A stretch of 64,000 nt of DNA from Sinorhizobium mexicanum (GCF_013488225.1 NZ_CP041241.1:186001-250000), one strand, 5' to 3'. Positions 32,619 through 45,770 are shown, counted from the stretch's first letter. Program-made: numbers and translations. The notes: generated from the letters alone by a model not told the origin.

Positions 32619-34691
32619 CTATCGCCACATGCCGCGCATGCGCTCGGCGACGTCGATCCGGATCTGCAGGGCGTTACGCTCGGCGCTCGTCGGGCTGGCC
32701 ATGGGCCAGTTCGCCGTCTCGAAGAACTGCAGGAGCGTCGCGGGAATGAACCGCGTCCGGCTCGCATAGACATGGCGATCGCCCTGGGCGTGCTGGCCAC
32801 CGGTGAAGAAGCGCTGCGGGACCACCAGCGTCAGGCTGTCCTTGGCACGCGTCATGCCGACGTAGAGCAGCCGCCGCTCCTCTTCGAGATCATGGGTCGT
32901 TCCGGTTGCGAGGTCGGACGGAATGCAGCCGTCGACCACATTGAGCATGAAGACGGCGCGCCATTCCTGCCCCTTTGCCGAATGAATGGTCGAGAGGATC
33001 AGATAGTCGTCGTCGAGCAGCGGCACGCCCGCCTGGTCGCTGGTCGCATCCGGTGGATCGAGCGTCAGTTCTGTCAGAAAGCGTTCGCGACTGGGATAGC
33101 CGGAAGCGATCTGCTCAAGCTGCAGAAGATCGGCCTTGCGTGTCTCGGCATCCTCGTGGATGCGATCGAGATGCGGCTCGTACCAGGCGCGCACCATGGC
33201 GAGTTCTGTGGGCCACCCGGATCTGCGGAGACCCTGCAGCAGTTCCGCGAGACGCACCCAGTCGTCCCCGCTTCTGGGCGGGGAAGGAACCTCGCCGAGG
33301 GCCATCAGCGGTTCGGGGTCGGCGGCGATCGCGTCGAGGATCTTGCCGGCGGTTTGCGGCCCGATTCCCGGCAGCATCTGAAGCAGCCTGAATCCGGCGA
33401 CGCGGTCGCGCGGGTTCTGTGCAAAACGCAGTACCGCGAGCATGTCCTTGACATGGGCCGAGTCGAGGAATTTCAGGCCGCCGAACTTCACAAAGGGGAT
33501 GTTGCGGCGGGTAAGTTCCACCTCGAGAGGACCGCTGTGGCTCGACGCGCGAAACAGGACGGCCTGCTGCTTCAAGCGCATTCCGGTCTCACGGTTGGCG
33601 AGGACCTGCTCGACGATGTAGTTCGCCTGATCGCTCTCATCCTTGACCGTCAGCAGCTTCGGACGCTCCGCCGACTGTCTGTCGGTCCAGAGGTTCTTGG
33701 TGAAGCGCTCGCGTGCAAGCTCGATGACGCCATTGGCGGCCGCGAGGATCGTTTGCGTCGAACGGTAGTTCCGATCGAGCGTGACGACGTCGGCGGGCGG
33801 GGAGAACTCCTTCGGGAAATCGAGGATGTTGCGAACGGTCGCCGCCCGAAAGGAATAAATGGACTGTGCGTCGTCGCCGACGACCGTCAGGCCGCGCCCG
33901 CCGGGCTTCAGCGCCATCAGGACGGAGGACTGCAGCTTGTTGGTGTCCTGGTATTCGTCGACAAGCACATGGTCGAACCGGCCGCCGATGTCGGCCGCGA
34001 GCGTCGGGTCGGTCACCATCTGCGCCCAGTAGAGAAGCAGGTCGTCGTAGTCGAGAACGTTCTGCGCCTGCTTGGCTTCGACATATCCGGAAAACAGCGC
34101 CTTCAACTGGGTCTCCCAGCCGGAAACCCAAGGATACCAGTTCCGCAGCACATCATTCAGCGGCGTCTGCGAATTCACCGTCCGCGAATAGATCGCCAGG
34201 CAGGTGCCCTTCGTCGGAAACCTGCTTTCGGTCTTCGACAAACCGAGCTCGTGCCGGGCGAGGTTCATCAGGTCGGCGCTGTCCTCCCGGTCGTGGACGG
34301 TGAAATCCACGTTCAGCCCGATCTGCTCGGCGTAGATCCTCAGCAGGCGCGCCCCGATGCCGTGAAACGTTCCCGCCCAAGCAAGCGCGTCGGTCATCAC
34401 GCCGGAGCCGGCACCAAGCACCTCAGCACAGATGCGCTCGACGCGGCGCGACATTTCAGCCGCGGCCCTGCGCGAAAAGGTCATGAGAAGGATACGGCGG
34501 GGATCTGCTCCATTGACGATCAGGTGAGCGACCCGGTGGGCCAGCGTGTTGGTCTTCCCCGATCCCGCCCCGGCGATGATCAGCAATGGTCCGCCGACAA
34601 TGCCGTGGTCCGGTCCGATACCATGCTCGACGGCGCAGCGCTGCCTGTCGTTCAGTTTTTCAAGGTAAGCTGCGCTCATCCGCCCTGCCAT
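32619..34691 (-). CDS. UvrD/Rep-family superfamily I DNA helicase
   Basis: 690 aa. Helicase motifs in order: Q-motif LNDRQRCAVEHG, Walker A (I) IIAGAGSGKTNTLAHR, motif Ia LLMTFSRRAAAEMSRR, Walker B (II) HVLVDEYQDTNKLQ, motif III VVGDDAQSIYSFRAA, motif IV LDRNYRSTQTIL, motif V STIHSAKGQEW and motif VI EERRLLYVGMTRA. It is a complete 3-prime to 5-prime helicase, somewhat shorter than chromosomal UvrD. Starts at 34691 or 34679 are both possible. It stands alone between repeats; a role in repair or plasmid replication is plausible but not shown. Confidence 0.93.
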   Translation of the reverse strand: MAGRMSAAYLEKLNDRQRCAVEHGIGPDHGIVGGPLLIIAGAGSGKTNTLAHRVAHLIVNGADPRRILLMTFSRRAAAEMSRRVERICAEVLGAGSGVMTDALAWAGTFHGIGARLLRIYAEQIGLNVDFTVHDREDSADLMNLARHELGLSKTESRFPTKGTCLAIYSRTVNSQTPLNDVLRNWYPWVSGWETQLKALFSGYVEAKQAQNVLDYDDLLLYWAQMVTDPTLAADIGGRFDHVLVDEYQDTNKLQSSVLMALKPGGRGLTVVGDDAQSIYSFRAATVRNILDFPKEFSPPADVVTLDRNYRSTQTILAAANGVIELARERFTKNLWTDRQSAERPKLLTVKDESDQANYIVEQVLANRETGMRLKQQAVLFRASSHSGPLEVELTRRNIPFVKFGGLKFLDSAHVKDMLAVLRFAQNPRDRVAGFRLLQMLPGIGPQTAGKILDAIAADPEPLMALGEVPSPPRSGDDWVRLAELLQGLRRSGWPTELAMVRAWYEPHLDRIHEDAETRKADLLQLEQIASGYPSRERFLTELTLDPPDATSDQAGVPLLDDDYLILSTIHSAKGQEWRAVFMLNVVDGCIPSDLATGTTHDLEEERRLLYVGMTRAKDSLTLVVPQRFFTGGQHAQGDRHVYASRTRFIPATLLQFFETANWPMASPTSAERNALQIRIDVAERMRGMWR

Positions 34692-34736
34692 GTTCGTTCC
34701 GCAATGGCTCTGCACTTAGCCGAGTGCCTTCGGCAC

Positions 34737-34839
34737 TGCAGCGCCGCGCGCCTTATCAGACGCGCAAAGGATGTTGCAGCATTTCGAGTTGCTGCATGTT
34801 TTTGCTCTTAAGTCGGCTCCGATTTAAGGAAACATGCAG
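34737..34839. repeat. RIME-like mosaic element, copy 3 (full)
   Basis: CTGCAGCGCCGCGCGCCTTA ... ATGTTGCAG, linker CATTTCGAGTTGCTGCATG, hairpin CTTAAGTCGGCTCCGATTTAAG, end GAAACATGCAG. It lies upstream of the helicase gene start. Confidence 0.85.
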
Positions 34840-35050
34840 CGGGTGCGGTCAAGCTGAAAAACGACAAGAATGGCAAAAGACCCCAGCAAATGAACATTTC
34901 TGAGGCGCCGAGAGGCGTTTTAAGACGCGCAGGCGTCGCGGTCGCAGCCGTGAATTGCTGCAAACATGCGGCAGGCCACAACCAGGCGGGCTCCCCCTCA
35001 CCACATTGGTGGGCAACAAAGATGTGAACACACATTGCCGTTCCCCGACG
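34840..35050. other. gap between RIME copy 3 and the CxxC gene
   Basis: No supported coding region or strong hairpin was found. Short open frames on both strands lack ribosome sites. Confidence 0.5.
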
Positions 35051-35320
35051 TCAATCGCGCGGGAGCTTGCCGAGCAAAAGCTCATTTCCTGTAGCGTTTC
35101 CGCATCGCCGGCATTTCAACATGCCTGCAATCGCCAGCAAGGATGTGCCGACACCGCGCGTCCTGGCAATCTGGCGACGATCAACCGGCGCCTGATGCCG
35201 ACACTTCCCGCACATGGCAACGAGCACATACCATTCGGGCAGCGTCTCCAGGGTCGAGGCGGATTCCGCGGTATCTCCGCGCGGTGCCAGGTCGATTCCC
35301 CGTCGATGCCTCATCGTCAT
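35051..35320 (-). CDS. 89-aa small protein with paired CxxC motifs (zinc-ribbon-like)
   Basis: Starts MTMRHRRGIDLAPRGDTAES. Two CxxC pairs, AMCGKCRHQAPVDR and LKCRRCGNATGNELL, about 32 residues apart, suggest a zinc ribbon. The C-terminus is GKLPRD. No signal peptide or membrane span. It begins 8 nt after the stop of a 58-aa ORF and was probably co-transcribed with it. Function is unknown. Confidence 0.72.
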   Translation of the reverse strand: MTMRHRRGIDLAPRGDTAESASTLETLPEWYVLVAMCGKCRHQAPVDRRQIARTRGVGTSLLAIAGMLKCRRCGNATGNELLLGKLPRD

Positions 35321-35328
35321 TCATGCGC

Positions 35329-35505
35329 TTAGCTGTCCAGATTGAGCGAAAGTTGCGTACCGCCGCGCTTCAACGCGGGCAGGGGCGGGTTAAGTTGAAT
35401 CCGCCCGAAGATCTGTTTCCGCCGTTCCTCTTCGCGCTCTCGCCGGACGCGAGAAGCAGCGACGACGGCCATGGCACGGTTCATGACTTCTTCGGCGTGG
35501 GTCAT
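35329..35505 (-). CDS. 58-aa basic hypothetical protein
   Basis: Reads MTHAEEVMNRAMAVVAASRV then a highly charged helix (RRERERERR-like segment, residues 21-30) and ends QLSLNLDS. GGAGAG lies 7-8 nt before the ATG. It is followed after 8 nt by the CxxC protein, so the two form a small operon. No known family is recognised. The good ribosome site and tight spacing support it. Confidence 0.6.
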   Translation of the reverse strand: MTHAEEVMNRAMAVVAASRVRREREEERRKQIFGRIQLNPPLPALKRGGTQLSLNLDS

Positions 35506-35733
35506 GGTAAGCTCTCCGAATGTTCATGTTATGTTCTCATTCGGTCACCGGGTTGTCAAGCTCGGCATAGAAATCTCGTACGAGTGTGGTGAGCCGGCCC
35601 ATTCAATGGAGTTGTCGTTCCAAACCCTCAGTGGGGTTAATGGCTGGGCGAAGCGCCCCATGAATGCTGGTCCAGGCGACTTTTCGGGACTTTTTTGTGT
35701 GCCGACCCCTACACGGGACGGCGGATTCGGCCA
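35506..35733. other. upstream region of the 58-aa ORF
   Basis: Probably the promoter region of the small minus-strand operon (58-aa and CxxC genes). No clear promoter was identified; the right side merges into RIME copy 4. Confidence 0.4.
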
Positions 35734-35833
35734 CTGCATGTTCCCTTAAATCGTAGTCGATCTAAGGACAAAAACATGCAGCACTTCAAAGTGCTACAGC
35801 GCCGCGCGTCTGATCAGACGCGCGGCGCTGTAG
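35734..35833. repeat. RIME-like mosaic element, copy 4, abutting katG
   Basis: Reverse orientation: CTGCATGTTCCCTTAAATCG ... AAAACATGCAG, linker CACTTCAAAGTG, then CTACAGCGCCGCGCGTCTGA and its complement to GCTGTAG. Module A here is an almost perfect palindrome around TGATCA. It ends 3 nt before the katG stop and can act as the katG terminator. Confidence 0.85.
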
Positions 35834-35835
35834 GA

Positions 35836-38458
<2,623 letters not shown>

Positions 38459-40675
38459 CTAGGCGTTGAGCGATTTTGAGAACGGCATCACGCGGATCCG
38501 CTTGCCGAGCGCCTTGTAGACGGCATTGGCAACGGCCGGGCCGATCGGCGGAACGCCAGGTTCGCCGATGCCGGAAGGAGGATTGGCCGAGGCCACGATT
38601 TGGACTTCGACCTTTGGCATGGCGTCGATCCTGAGCGGCGTATACACGTCGAAATTGCCCTGATCGACCTTGCCATCCGTCAGCGTGATCTCCTCGGCCA
38701 GTATGGCGCCGAGCCCGAAGCCGATGCCGCCCTCGACCTGCGCGCGGACCTGGTCCGGGTTGATCGCCAAACCGCAATCAACCGCAGCGACCACGCGTTC
38801 GACCTTGATCTGACCGCTCCCGTCAGTCGACACCTCGGCGATCTGTGCCACCACAGAGCCGAAGCTCTCTGCGAGGGCGACACCCCGGAAGCGGCCTTCC
38901 GGCAACGGCTTCTGCCATTCCGCCTTTTCCGCCGCCAGCTTGAGCACGGTCGCGTGGCGCGACTGCGGCTCGAGCAAGGACAGACGGAATTCTACCGGAT
39001 CGCGTCCTGCCGCTTCGGCTACCTCGTCCAGGAAGGTTTCGGCAGCAAAGGCGGTGTGCGTCGAACCGACCGAGCGCCACCAGAGAACGGGAACACCGAC
39101 ATCCGTCGTGGTGAGGCCGACCATCTGGTTCGGGACGGCATAGGGAAGGTTGCTCGCGCCTTCCACCGATGTCGGGTCGACGCCGTTCTTGACCATTCCC
39201 TCGAACGCCGTCTTCGCCATGATCGACTGGCCGACGATGTGATCGTTCCAGGCGAGCAGCTTTCCGTCCGCATCGATGCCCGCCTTGAGCGTGTGCACAT
39301 AGGCGGGGCGATAGCGGCCGGCGCGCATGTCGTCCTCCCGCGTCCACTGCACCTTCACAGGCGCGCGGAAGCCGATCGCCTTCGCCGCATGCACGGCCTC
39401 GACGACGACATCGCCGTCGAATACGGCCCGCCGGCCGAAGCTGCCGCCCGACTTCATGACGTTGAGGCGGACCTTCTCGGGAGCAATTCCGGCGATCTCC
39501 CCGGCAAGCTTCTGATAGACGTCCGGGAACTGATGCCCGCCCCAGACCTCGAGCGTGCCGTCCTCATTCATGCGCGCGACGGCGTTTAGCGGCTCCAGGG
39601 CGGCGTGCGCCAGATAGGGGAACTCGAAGCTCGCTTCGATGACCTTCGCAGCCTGCGCAAAGGCGGCATCGGCGTCGCCGTCCTTGCGGGCAGCCGCCGC
39701 CGGCGTCTTCTTTGCGAGATCGCGGTACGTGGACATGACCTCCTGCGTACCGCGCTTTTCCGCCGCCGCATCGTCCCATTCCACCTTGACCGCTTCGCGT
39801 CCCTTGATCGCCGCCCACATGTGTTCGCCGATCACCGCGATGCCGCGCGGCGTTTCGACGACGTCGACGACGCCCTTGATGCCGCGGGCGGCAGAGGGGT
39901 CGAAGGACTTCACCCTCGCGCCGAAGAGCGGCGGGTGGATCATCACGGCCGTCAGCATGCCGGGCAGCTTGACATCGATCGTATATTGCTCCGTCCCGTT
40001 CGCCTTGCGGGCGCTGTCGAAGCGCTTCAGGTCAGCATTGCCGATAAGCTTCCAGTCGCCGGGCTGCTTGAGCTTGACGTCGCCGGGCACCGGCATGGCC
40101 GCCGCCTTGGCGGCAAAGGCGCCGAATCCGCCGCTCTTGCCGGAGGGATGGGCAAGAACGCCGTTCTCGACGGTGATTTCCGCCGCATCCACGCCCCACT
40201 CGGAGGCTGCCGCAGCGACAAGCATCGCGCGGGCTGCCGCACCGGCCTTGCGATAGCGCTCCCACGAGGACGCCATGGAGGTCGAGCCTCCGGTTGCCTG
40301 TATTGCGCCGCCGAAGGCGAGATTGCCGTAGGCCTTGATGTTGCCGGCGGCCCCCTTCACGTCGATCGCCGACCAGTCGGCGTCGAGCTCTTCCGCCACC
40401 AGCGTGGCGATACCGTTATAGGATCCTTGCCCCATCTCGAACTGCGACGAGAGTACGGTCACCGTTCCGTCCCCGTCGATTATCAGATAGGGGGAAAAGG
40501 AATTCGCGCCCTCTGCCGACGTCGTCTCGCTTGCCGACGCCGGCGATGCACGCAGGAGGTGGAAACCGACGGCGATACCGGTACCAGCGGCAAGGGCGCC
40601 GATGAGGAACTGCCGCCGCGACGCTTGGACCTGTGCTGCGGGGAGGGTAACCGATTGCATCAATCTCGGGATCAT
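38459..40675 (-). CDS. molybdopterin-dependent hydroxylase, large subunit (IorB/aldehyde-oxidoreductase type)
   Basis: 738 aa. The N-terminus holds [19 protein letters not shown] (from residue 19), a twin-arginine-like signal (SRRQFL) and hydrophobic region. The rest matches the xanthine-dehydrogenase/isoquinoline-oxidoreductase beta family: [50 protein letters not shown], and the C-terminal [19 protein letters not shown] with the Glu that is the proposed base. It oxidises aldehydes or N-heterocycles using the molybdenum cofactor. GGAGGG lies 8 nt upstream of the ATG. It follows its iron-sulfur subunit after 3 nt. Export with the partner subunit is inferred from the signal. Confidence 0.9.
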   Translation of the reverse strand: MIPRLMQSVTLPAAQVQASRRQFLIGALAAGTGIAVGFHLLRASPASASETTSAEGANSFSPYLIIDGDGTVTVLSSQFEMGQGSYNGIATLVAEELDADWSAIDVKGAAGNIKAYGNLAFGGAIQATGGSTSMASSWERYRKAGAAARAMLVAAAASEWGVDAAEITVENGVLAHPSGKSGGFGAFAAKAAAMPVPGDVKLKQPGDWKLIGNADLKRFDSARKANGTEQYTIDVKLPGMLTAVMIHPPLFGARVKSFDPSAARGIKGVVDVVETPRGIAVIGEHMWAAIKGREAVKVEWDDAAAEKRGTQEVMSTYRDLAKKTPAAAARKDGDADAAFAQAAKVIEASFEFPYLAHAALEPLNAVARMNEDGTLEVWGGHQFPDVYQKLAGEIAGIAPEKVRLNVMKSGGSFGRRAVFDGDVVVEAVHAAKAIGFRAPVKVQWTREDDMRAGRYRPAYVHTLKAGIDADGKLLAWNDHIVGQSIMAKTAFEGMVKNGVDPTSVEGASNLPYAVPNQMVGLTTTDVGVPVLWWRSVGSTHTAFAAETFLDEVAEAAGRDPVEFRLSLLEPQSRHATVLKLAAEKAEWQKPLPEGRFRGVALAESFGSVVAQIAEVSTDGSGQIKVERVVAAVDCGLAINPDQVRAQVEGGIGFGLGAILAEEITLTDGKVDQGNFDVYTPLRIDAMPKVEVQIVASANPPSGIGEPGVPPIGPAVANAVYKALGKRIRVMPFSKSLNA

Positions 40676-40678
40676 GAC

Positions 40679-41137
40679 TTAGCCCTCCAGGCGCTTTGCG
40701 GCTTCATGGATGCCGGCACGGATTCGATGATAGGTGGCGCAACGACAGAGATTGCCCGCCATCGCCGCGTCGATGTCCTCGTCGCTGGGTTTCGGATTGT
40801 TGGTCAGGAGATCTGTCGCCGACATGATTTGCCCGGACTGACAATAGCCGCACTGAGGAACGTCGAGATCGGCCCAGACGGCCTGGACCGCTTCCGCGAC
40901 CTTGCCCTTGAGCCCCTCGATGGTGGTAATCTCGGCCCCTTCGATGTCGCCGATGAGCGTCTGACAGGACCGGACCGGCGCGCCGTCGACATAGACCGTG
41001 CAGGCACCGCATTGCGCCATGCCGCAACCGAACTTCGTACCTGTCAGCCCTACAAGATCGCGGATCACCCAAAGAAGCGGCATATCCGCCTCGGCCTCGA
41101 CCGAATGTTCGACGCCGTTGATCGTCACAATTGCCAT
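40679..41137 (-). CDS. (2Fe-2S) iron-sulfur subunit of molybdenum hydroxylase
   Basis: 152 aa with two [2Fe-2S] sites: the plant-ferredoxin-type cluster in [20 protein letters not shown] with a further Cys in RSCQTLI, and the helical-domain cluster in [10 protein letters not shown] and [11 protein letters not shown]. No signal peptide of its own, so it would be co-exported with the large subunit. There is no FAD subunit nearby, and no cytochrome c partner gene either, which such two-subunit enzymes often use as electron acceptor. GAGGAG upstream fixes the start. Confidence 0.92.
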   Translation of the reverse strand: MAIVTINGVEHSVEAEADMPLLWVIRDLVGLTGTKFGCGMAQCGACTVYVDGAPVRSCQTLIGDIEGAEITTIEGLKGKVAEAVQAVWADLDVPQCGYCQSGQIMSATDLLTNNPKPSDEDIDAAMAGNLCRCATYHRIRAGIHEAAKRLEG

Positions 41138-41363
41138 GGTGGTCTCCTCGCGTTAGGCGCGGCGTCGGCATGTGCGTTTAGGACATGCCGCTTCACGCGC
41201 GGCAGCCATTCGCCAGGCTGCGGCCAAAGCTTAGGAGACGATCCCCCGGCGCGGTAGAGTCGATCCTGTCGGATTATTGCCTAATTCTCTCGACCTGACG
41301 TACTTGTGATCACAGGTCAAGCCGCCGAGTCGAGTCTGGAGAGAGCCGACTTGGGCGCCGCGC

Positions 41364-42320
41364 CTAGTTAATGGAATCGCGCCGGTTCGGCTCGCTGGAG
41401 TTCAGGATAGCCCTGATATCTCTTATCGGCGGGTGGCCGAAAGCGCGTCGATACTCCCGGCTGAATTGCGTCGGGCTCTCGTATCCGACGCGTAGGGCCG
41501 CCGTCGCTGCGTCGATCGACTGTGAAAGCATCAACTCCCGTGCGTGATGCAGCCGCAAGTGCTTCTGGAACTGCAGCGGGCTCATTGCGGTCATGGCGCG
41601 AAAATGGTGATGGAGCGTCGATACGCCCATGTTCGCGACTTCCGCCAACTCCTCTATTCGCAATGGCCGGGCATAGTTTTCCTTCAGCCATGCCACCGCC
41701 TTTGCCACGCGGTTGCTGTTGGTGCCGGTGAGCGCGAAACGCCGAAGCCGCGCCCCTTGCTCGCCGGTAAGCAGCCGATAGAGGATCTCGTTCTGAACAT
41801 GATTGGCCAGGAAGGGGATGTCCGCTGGCGCGTTTACGAGCGAAATCAGCCGCGACAGGGCATCGAACAGTTCCGGTGTCGCAGCGCCGACGACGACGCC
41901 GAGGTCGCGCTCCGGCATGTCCGCCGGCTGTATGTCGTAATCGGTGATGATCCGGCGAAGTTTCTCGAGATCAAGGCGCAACGTCGCGGCCACATAGGGT
42001 TCACCCTCGCTCGCCTCGCAGATCTGGCCGGTCATGGGCAAGCCGATCGCGGTCACGAAGAAGCAGGACTCGTCGTAGAGGAGCGTTTCGTTGCCGACCT
42101 TGACGCGCTTGCTTCCCTTGAGGATCAGCGACAGGCTCGGCTCAGAGAGACTGGAAAACGGGCCGGTCGGCCCGGTGACGCGATAAAGGGAGAGCCCCGG
42201 GATCGAGTGGCTGTAGCGAACCCCGTCCCACGGCAGTTGCGAGAGCCTGTCGAGAATTTGGGCGCGAAGGGGCGCCGTTTCCTGGCGCAGGTCGCGTTTG
42301 TGCATGGCTGCCTCGCTCAT
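41364..42320 (-). CDS. AraC-family transcriptional regulator
   Basis: About 318 aa from MSEAAMHKRDLRQETA. An N-terminal AraC_N-type sensing domain (residues ~35-190, SLSLILKGSKRVKVGNETLLY) precedes a C-terminal double helix-turn-helix (VAKAVAWLKENYARPLRIEELAEVANMGVSTLHHHF, then LQFQKHLRLHHARELMLSQ and RVGYESPTQFSREYRRAFG). It lies upstream of the molybdenum-hydroxylase genes on the same strand with a 226-nt gap that holds their promoter region, and so probably controls them. Inducers may be aldehydes. Confidence 0.9.
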   Translation of the reverse strand: MSEAAMHKRDLRQETAPLRAQILDRLSQLPWDGVRYSHSIPGLSLYRVTGPTGPFSSLSEPSLSLILKGSKRVKVGNETLLYDESCFFVTAIGLPMTGQICEASEGEPYVAATLRLDLEKLRRIITDYDIQPADMPERDLGVVVGAATPELFDALSRLISLVNAPADIPFLANHVQNEILYRLLTGEQGARLRRFALTGTNSNRVAKAVAWLKENYARPLRIEELAEVANMGVSTLHHHFRAMTAMSPLQFQKHLRLHHARELMLSQSIDAATAALRVGYESPTQFSREYRRAFGHPPIRDIRAILNSSEPNRRDSIN

Positions 42321-42404
42321 TGCCGTCTCTTCACTGTCCTTTGGGCGCAAAACTTATCACAATATTTTGAACTCGACACGATTAGGCAAGTGGCAGCGGG
42401 CTTT

Positions 42405-43772
42405 TCACTCTCGGCTGCTCGCCGGCGCAGACCGCTCGACATAGTCGGCCCGGTTGATGCCGTGGCGCTGCAGCTTGTCGTAAAAGGTCTTGCGCGGAAT
42501 GCCGAGCGCTTCCAGCGTTTCCTTGACGTCGCCCCGATGCGCCGTCAGGGCGTCTTTCAGGATCTCCGCCTCGTAGCGCTCCAGTCGTTCGGGAAGCGAT
42601 GCTCCGGCCGCCGCCGGCGGGAGGGGCTCGCCGAGGTTTCCTTCAACGCCAAGCGCCACACGTTCGGCGAAATGCGAAAGCTCGCGCACATTGCCAGGCC
42701 AGGAATGCGACATCAGGTGGTGCTGCACAGCCGGAGAAACCGCGGGAACGTCGCGCTGAAAACGTTCCGCAGCCCGCGTCAGGAAATGCGAGAAGAGCAG
42801 CGGGATATCCTCGTGCCGTTCGCGCAGCGGCGGGATCGAAAGCGTCACGACATTCAGCCGGTAGTAGAGATCCTCGCGAAAGTCGCCGCGCTCGGCCGGA
42901 TCGCCGAGGTCGACCTTGGCAGCGGCGACGACCCGGATGTCGACCGGGCGCGTCGCGTTGGTGCCGAGCGGCGTGATCTCGCGCGCTTCAAGCACGCGCA
43001 GCATCTTGACCTGGGTCGCCGGCGGCATCGCTTCGATCTCGTCCAGGAACAGCGTGCCTCCGCTGGCATGCTCGATCCGGCCGATCCGCTTTTTCACGGC
43101 GCCGGTGAAGGCGCCCGGCTCGTGCCCGAAGAGCTCGCTTTCGATCACCGTCTCCGGCAGCGCGCCGCAATTGAGCGCCACGAAATTTCCGTTCCGGCGC
43201 CGGCTCCACTGGTGCAGGAGAGTGGCGACCACTTCCTTGCCGCTGCCGGTTTCGCCCGCGACCAAGACGTCGACGTCGGTGTCGGCAATGTGTTTCAGCG
43301 TCTGCCGCAACCGCTCCATCACCGGCGTCTGGCCGATCAGCGGCAGGCTGTCGGAGGCGGCTTCCGCCGCGCGTCTGAGCGCACGGTTCTCCATCACCAG
43401 GCGGCGCTTCTCCTCGGCGCGCCGCGCGCTCTGGACGAGTCGATCGGCGGCAAAGGGCTTGGCGATGAAGTCATAAACCCCGTCCTGCATGGCCTGCACC
43501 GCCATCGGGATGTCGCCATGCCCGGTGACCAGAATGACGGGGAGGTCCGGATCGAGGGCGGCCACTTTCTGGAAGAAGGCGAGCCCGTCGAGGCCCGGCA
43601 TGCGGATGTCGCTGATGACGACACCGCCGAATTCCGGGCTGAGGACGTCAAGCGCTTCGATCGCGCTGGCGAAGGGCGAGACGGTGAAGCCGGCAAGTTC
43701 AAGGGTCTGCTGCATCGCCTTGCGTAGGTCGCGGTCGTCGTCGATCAGGAAAACGGAAGCGGCGTCGCTCAT
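42405..43772 (-). CDS. dctD: C4-dicarboxylate transport response regulator (sigma-54 activator)
   Basis: 455 aa. Receiver domain with phospho-acceptor Asp55 (ISDIRMPG) and Lys in IAKPFA; AAA+ domain with Walker [11 protein letters not shown] and the sigma-54 contact motif [20 protein letters not shown]-terminal Fis-type HTH ending [18 protein letters not shown]. With DctB it activates dctA from a sigma-54 promoter in response to dicarboxylates. Its ATG overlaps the dctB stop (ATGA). Name assigned from motif content and the dctA neighbourhood. Confidence 0.95.
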   Translation of the reverse strand: MSDAASVFLIDDDRDLRKAMQQTLELAGFTVSPFASAIEALDVLSPEFGGVVISDIRMPGLDGLAFFQKVAALDPDLPVILVTGHGDIPMAVQAMQDGVYDFIAKPFAADRLVQSARRAEEKRRLVMENRALRRAAEAASDSLPLIGQTPVMERLRQTLKHIADTDVDVLVAGETGSGKEVVATLLHQWSRRRNGNFVALNCGALPETVIESELFGHEPGAFTGAVKKRIGRIEHASGGTLFLDEIEAMPPATQVKMLRVLEAREITPLGTNATRPVDIRVVAAAKVDLGDPAERGDFREDLYYRLNVVTLSIPPLRERHEDIPLLFSHFLTRAAERFQRDVPAVSPAVQHHLMSHSWPGNVRELSHFAERVALGVEGNLGEPLPPAAAGASLPERLERYEAEILKDALTAHRGDVKETLEALGIPRKTFYDKLQRHGINRADYVERSAPASSRE

Positions 43773-45631
43773 TGCGCTTGAGCCTTTTTCAAATGGACCG
43801 TGAATGTGGTTCCGGAGGCGCCTGTCTCGACCGCGATGTCACCGCCATAGTCGGCGACGATCTCCTTGGAGATCGCCAGTCCGAGGCCAAGCCCCTCTTC
43901 CTTCGAGGTGTTGAAGGGCGTGAAGAGCTCATCGCGAACATCCTCCGGAATGCCCGGGCCATTGTCCGCGACCATCAGTTCGATGCCGCGTTCGGTCTCC
44001 GCGCAGCGCACCCTGATCTCGCCGCTCTCTGCGTCGCCGAGCGCTTCCAGCGCATTCTGGAGAAGATTGATCAGCACCTGCTCCAGGCGAATGCGATTGC
44101 CCATGGCTTTGAAGCCGTTTGGAGGAAGGGAAATCCTGATCGTATCCATGCGGCCGGCAAAGCGGCTGCGAAGCAGAAGCATCGCGCCTTCGATGACGTC
44201 CCGCATCTCGGTCGGCTCGGCGACGAAGTTTCCCTTGCGGGCAAACCGGCGCAACTCGTCGGTGATTGTCCCGACACGTTCGGTAAGCTCGGCGATGCTG
44301 GTGAGGTTTTCCGCCGCAGTCGCGCTTTGGCCGCGATCGAGGAAGGTGCGGGCATTGTCCGCATAGGCGCGGATCGTGGCGACAGGCTGATTGATTTCGT
44401 GCGCGACGCCAGCGGCGACCTGTCCGAGGATCGCCAGCCGATTGGCCTGCACGAGGTCCTGCTGAACGGCCTGCAGCTTTTCCGTCGTCTGGCGATGGTC
44501 GGCGATTTCCGTCTCGAGGCGATCGCGGGCCATGGTGAGGTCACGCGTCCGCTCCTCGACGCGCGTTTCGAGCTCGTTGCGGGCCGCGCGTTCGGCCGCC
44601 GAACGAAAGGCGACCACCTGGCGCCGGCGCATGAGCAAGGCCGCAAGCGCGAGGACAGGCACCAGGACCGCGAGCATCTGCAGCCTTGCTTCACGTGCGC
44701 CTGCCGACAGCGCTGCCGTAAGCGGCGACAATTGCTCCAGCCGCCAGTTTGTCGACGGCACCAGCGTTTCGACGCGCAGGAACGTCTCGGCGTGACCGCC
44801 CGGGAGCAGGGCATTGAGGGTGGAGGAACCATCGGCCGCTGCTTCGATCTGGCTGAAGGGCAGTGGCAGCAGGGGCGCATCGCCGAATTGCAGGCTTTCA
44901 CGGATCGACGCCAGACGCTCCTCGGGAATTTGCTTCGTGGTCATGAAGCGCCAGGAGGGGATGCTGGTGATGATAACGATCCCCCGTCGGTCGGTGACAT
45001 AGACGGCCTTGCCCGTGTTCGCCCAATCGGCTTCGACGCCATCGAACTCGAGCTTGGCGACGATCACGCCGATCGGCCCCGCTGGACCGTCGATCCGCCG
45101 CGAAATGTAGAGGCCCGGCCGCTTGCTGACCGTGCCCATGGCGAAATGCTCCGCCTGGCCATCACGGATCGCCAGCCGGAAATAGTCGCGAAAGCCATAA
45201 TTGCTGCCGACAAAACTCGTCGGCTCCCGCCAGTTGCTCGCGGCGATGGCGACGCCGTCCAGCCCGATCAGATAGACGACCGCCGCGCCGGCGCTTGTGG
45301 CAAGCGCCTCGAGCTTGCGGTTGATCTGGTCGAGCGCAGCTGCGTCCGGGGCGAGGAGCGACTGGCGGATCGCCGTGTCGTCGGCGAGCACCAGTGGCAG
45401 CGCACGCTGCCTTTCGACGACGGCCCGCAACAGCGACGCCTTGAGGCTGGCGTCGATGCGGCTCTGGTCGGTCAATGTGCGGTGCGCGTTCGTGCGGCCA
45501 TATTCGCCGGCGGCGAAAAAGCCCGCCGCAAGTAGCGCGACCGCGACGAGCGCGAAGATCGACCACGACCGCACGGCGCGGCGCTGGAGATCGCCGAGAT
45601 CGTTTTTGAGTGGAATGGCCATGGGCGGCAT
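43769..45631 (-). CDS. dctB: C4-dicarboxylate-sensing histidine kinase
   Basis: 620 aa. Membrane spans at about residues 23-41 and 318-335 bracket a periplasmic dicarboxylate-sensing domain (double PAS-like; [29 protein letters not shown]). A coiled-coil linker (350-395), the H-box with His411 ([17 protein letters not shown]) and an ATPase domain ([33 protein letters not shown]) follow. It senses succinate, fumarate and malate and phosphorylates DctD. A start at 45622 is also possible. It diverges from dctA. Confidence 0.95.
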   Translation of the reverse strand: MPPMAIPLKNDLGDLQRRAVRSWSIFALVAVALLAAGFFAAGEYGRTNAHRTLTDQSRIDASLKASLLRAVVERQRALPLVLADDTAIRQSLLAPDAAALDQINRKLEALATSAGAAVVYLIGLDGVAIAASNWREPTSFVGSNYGFRDYFRLAIRDGQAEHFAMGTVSKRPGLYISRRIDGPAGPIGVIVAKLEFDGVEADWANTGKAVYVTDRRGIVIITSIPSWRFMTTKQIPEERLASIRESLQFGDAPLLPLPFSQIEAAADGSSTLNALLPGGHAETFLRVETLVPSTNWRLEQLSPLTAALSAGAREARLQMLAVLVPVLALAALLMRRRQVVAFRSAAERAARNELETRVEERTRDLTMARDRLETEIADHRQTTEKLQAVQQDLVQANRLAILGQVAAGVAHEINQPVATIRAYADNARTFLDRGQSATAAENLTSIAELTERVGTITDELRRFARKGNFVAEPTEMRDVIEGAMLLLRSRFAGRMDTIRISLPPNGFKAMGNRIRLEQVLINLLQNALEALGDAESGEIRVRCAETERGIELMVADNGPGIPEDVRDELFTPFNTSKEEGLGLGLAISKEIVADYGGDIAVETGASGTTFTVHLKKAQAQ

Positions 45632-45664
45632 TGTGCATCTTTTCGCTCATCGTGCCAATTCATC

Positions 45665-45682
45665 TGTGCGGATTTCCGCCCA
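45665..45682. promoter_or_regulatory. candidate DctD upstream activator site
   Basis: TGTGCGGATTTCCGCCCA is an imperfect palindrome 90 bp upstream of the -24/-12 promoter. It resembles the paired inverted repeats that DctD binds upstream of dctA in rhizobia. Only one clear copy was found. Confidence 0.5.
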
Positions 45683-45754
45683 ATCCAGCGTGAATCATTA
45701 AGGGTGAAATTTAAAGAGGTTAAGAATCAATGGGTTGTCCTTGTTCCTCAAATC

Positions 45755-45770
45755 TGGCACGGACGTTGCA
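45755..45770 (+). promoter_or_regulatory. sigma-54 promoter of dctA
   Basis: TGGCACGGACGTTGCA matches the -24/-12 consensus exactly (GG at 45756-45757 and GC at 45768-45769, 10 bp apart). It lies 95 nt before the dctA start, in the same place as in rhizobial dct loci. Confidence 0.88.

Noticed and set aside
35734..35833. Palindromic cluster considered as a CRISPR unit
   Set aside because: The copies are dispersed mosaics in several gaps, not regularly spaced direct repeats with spacers.
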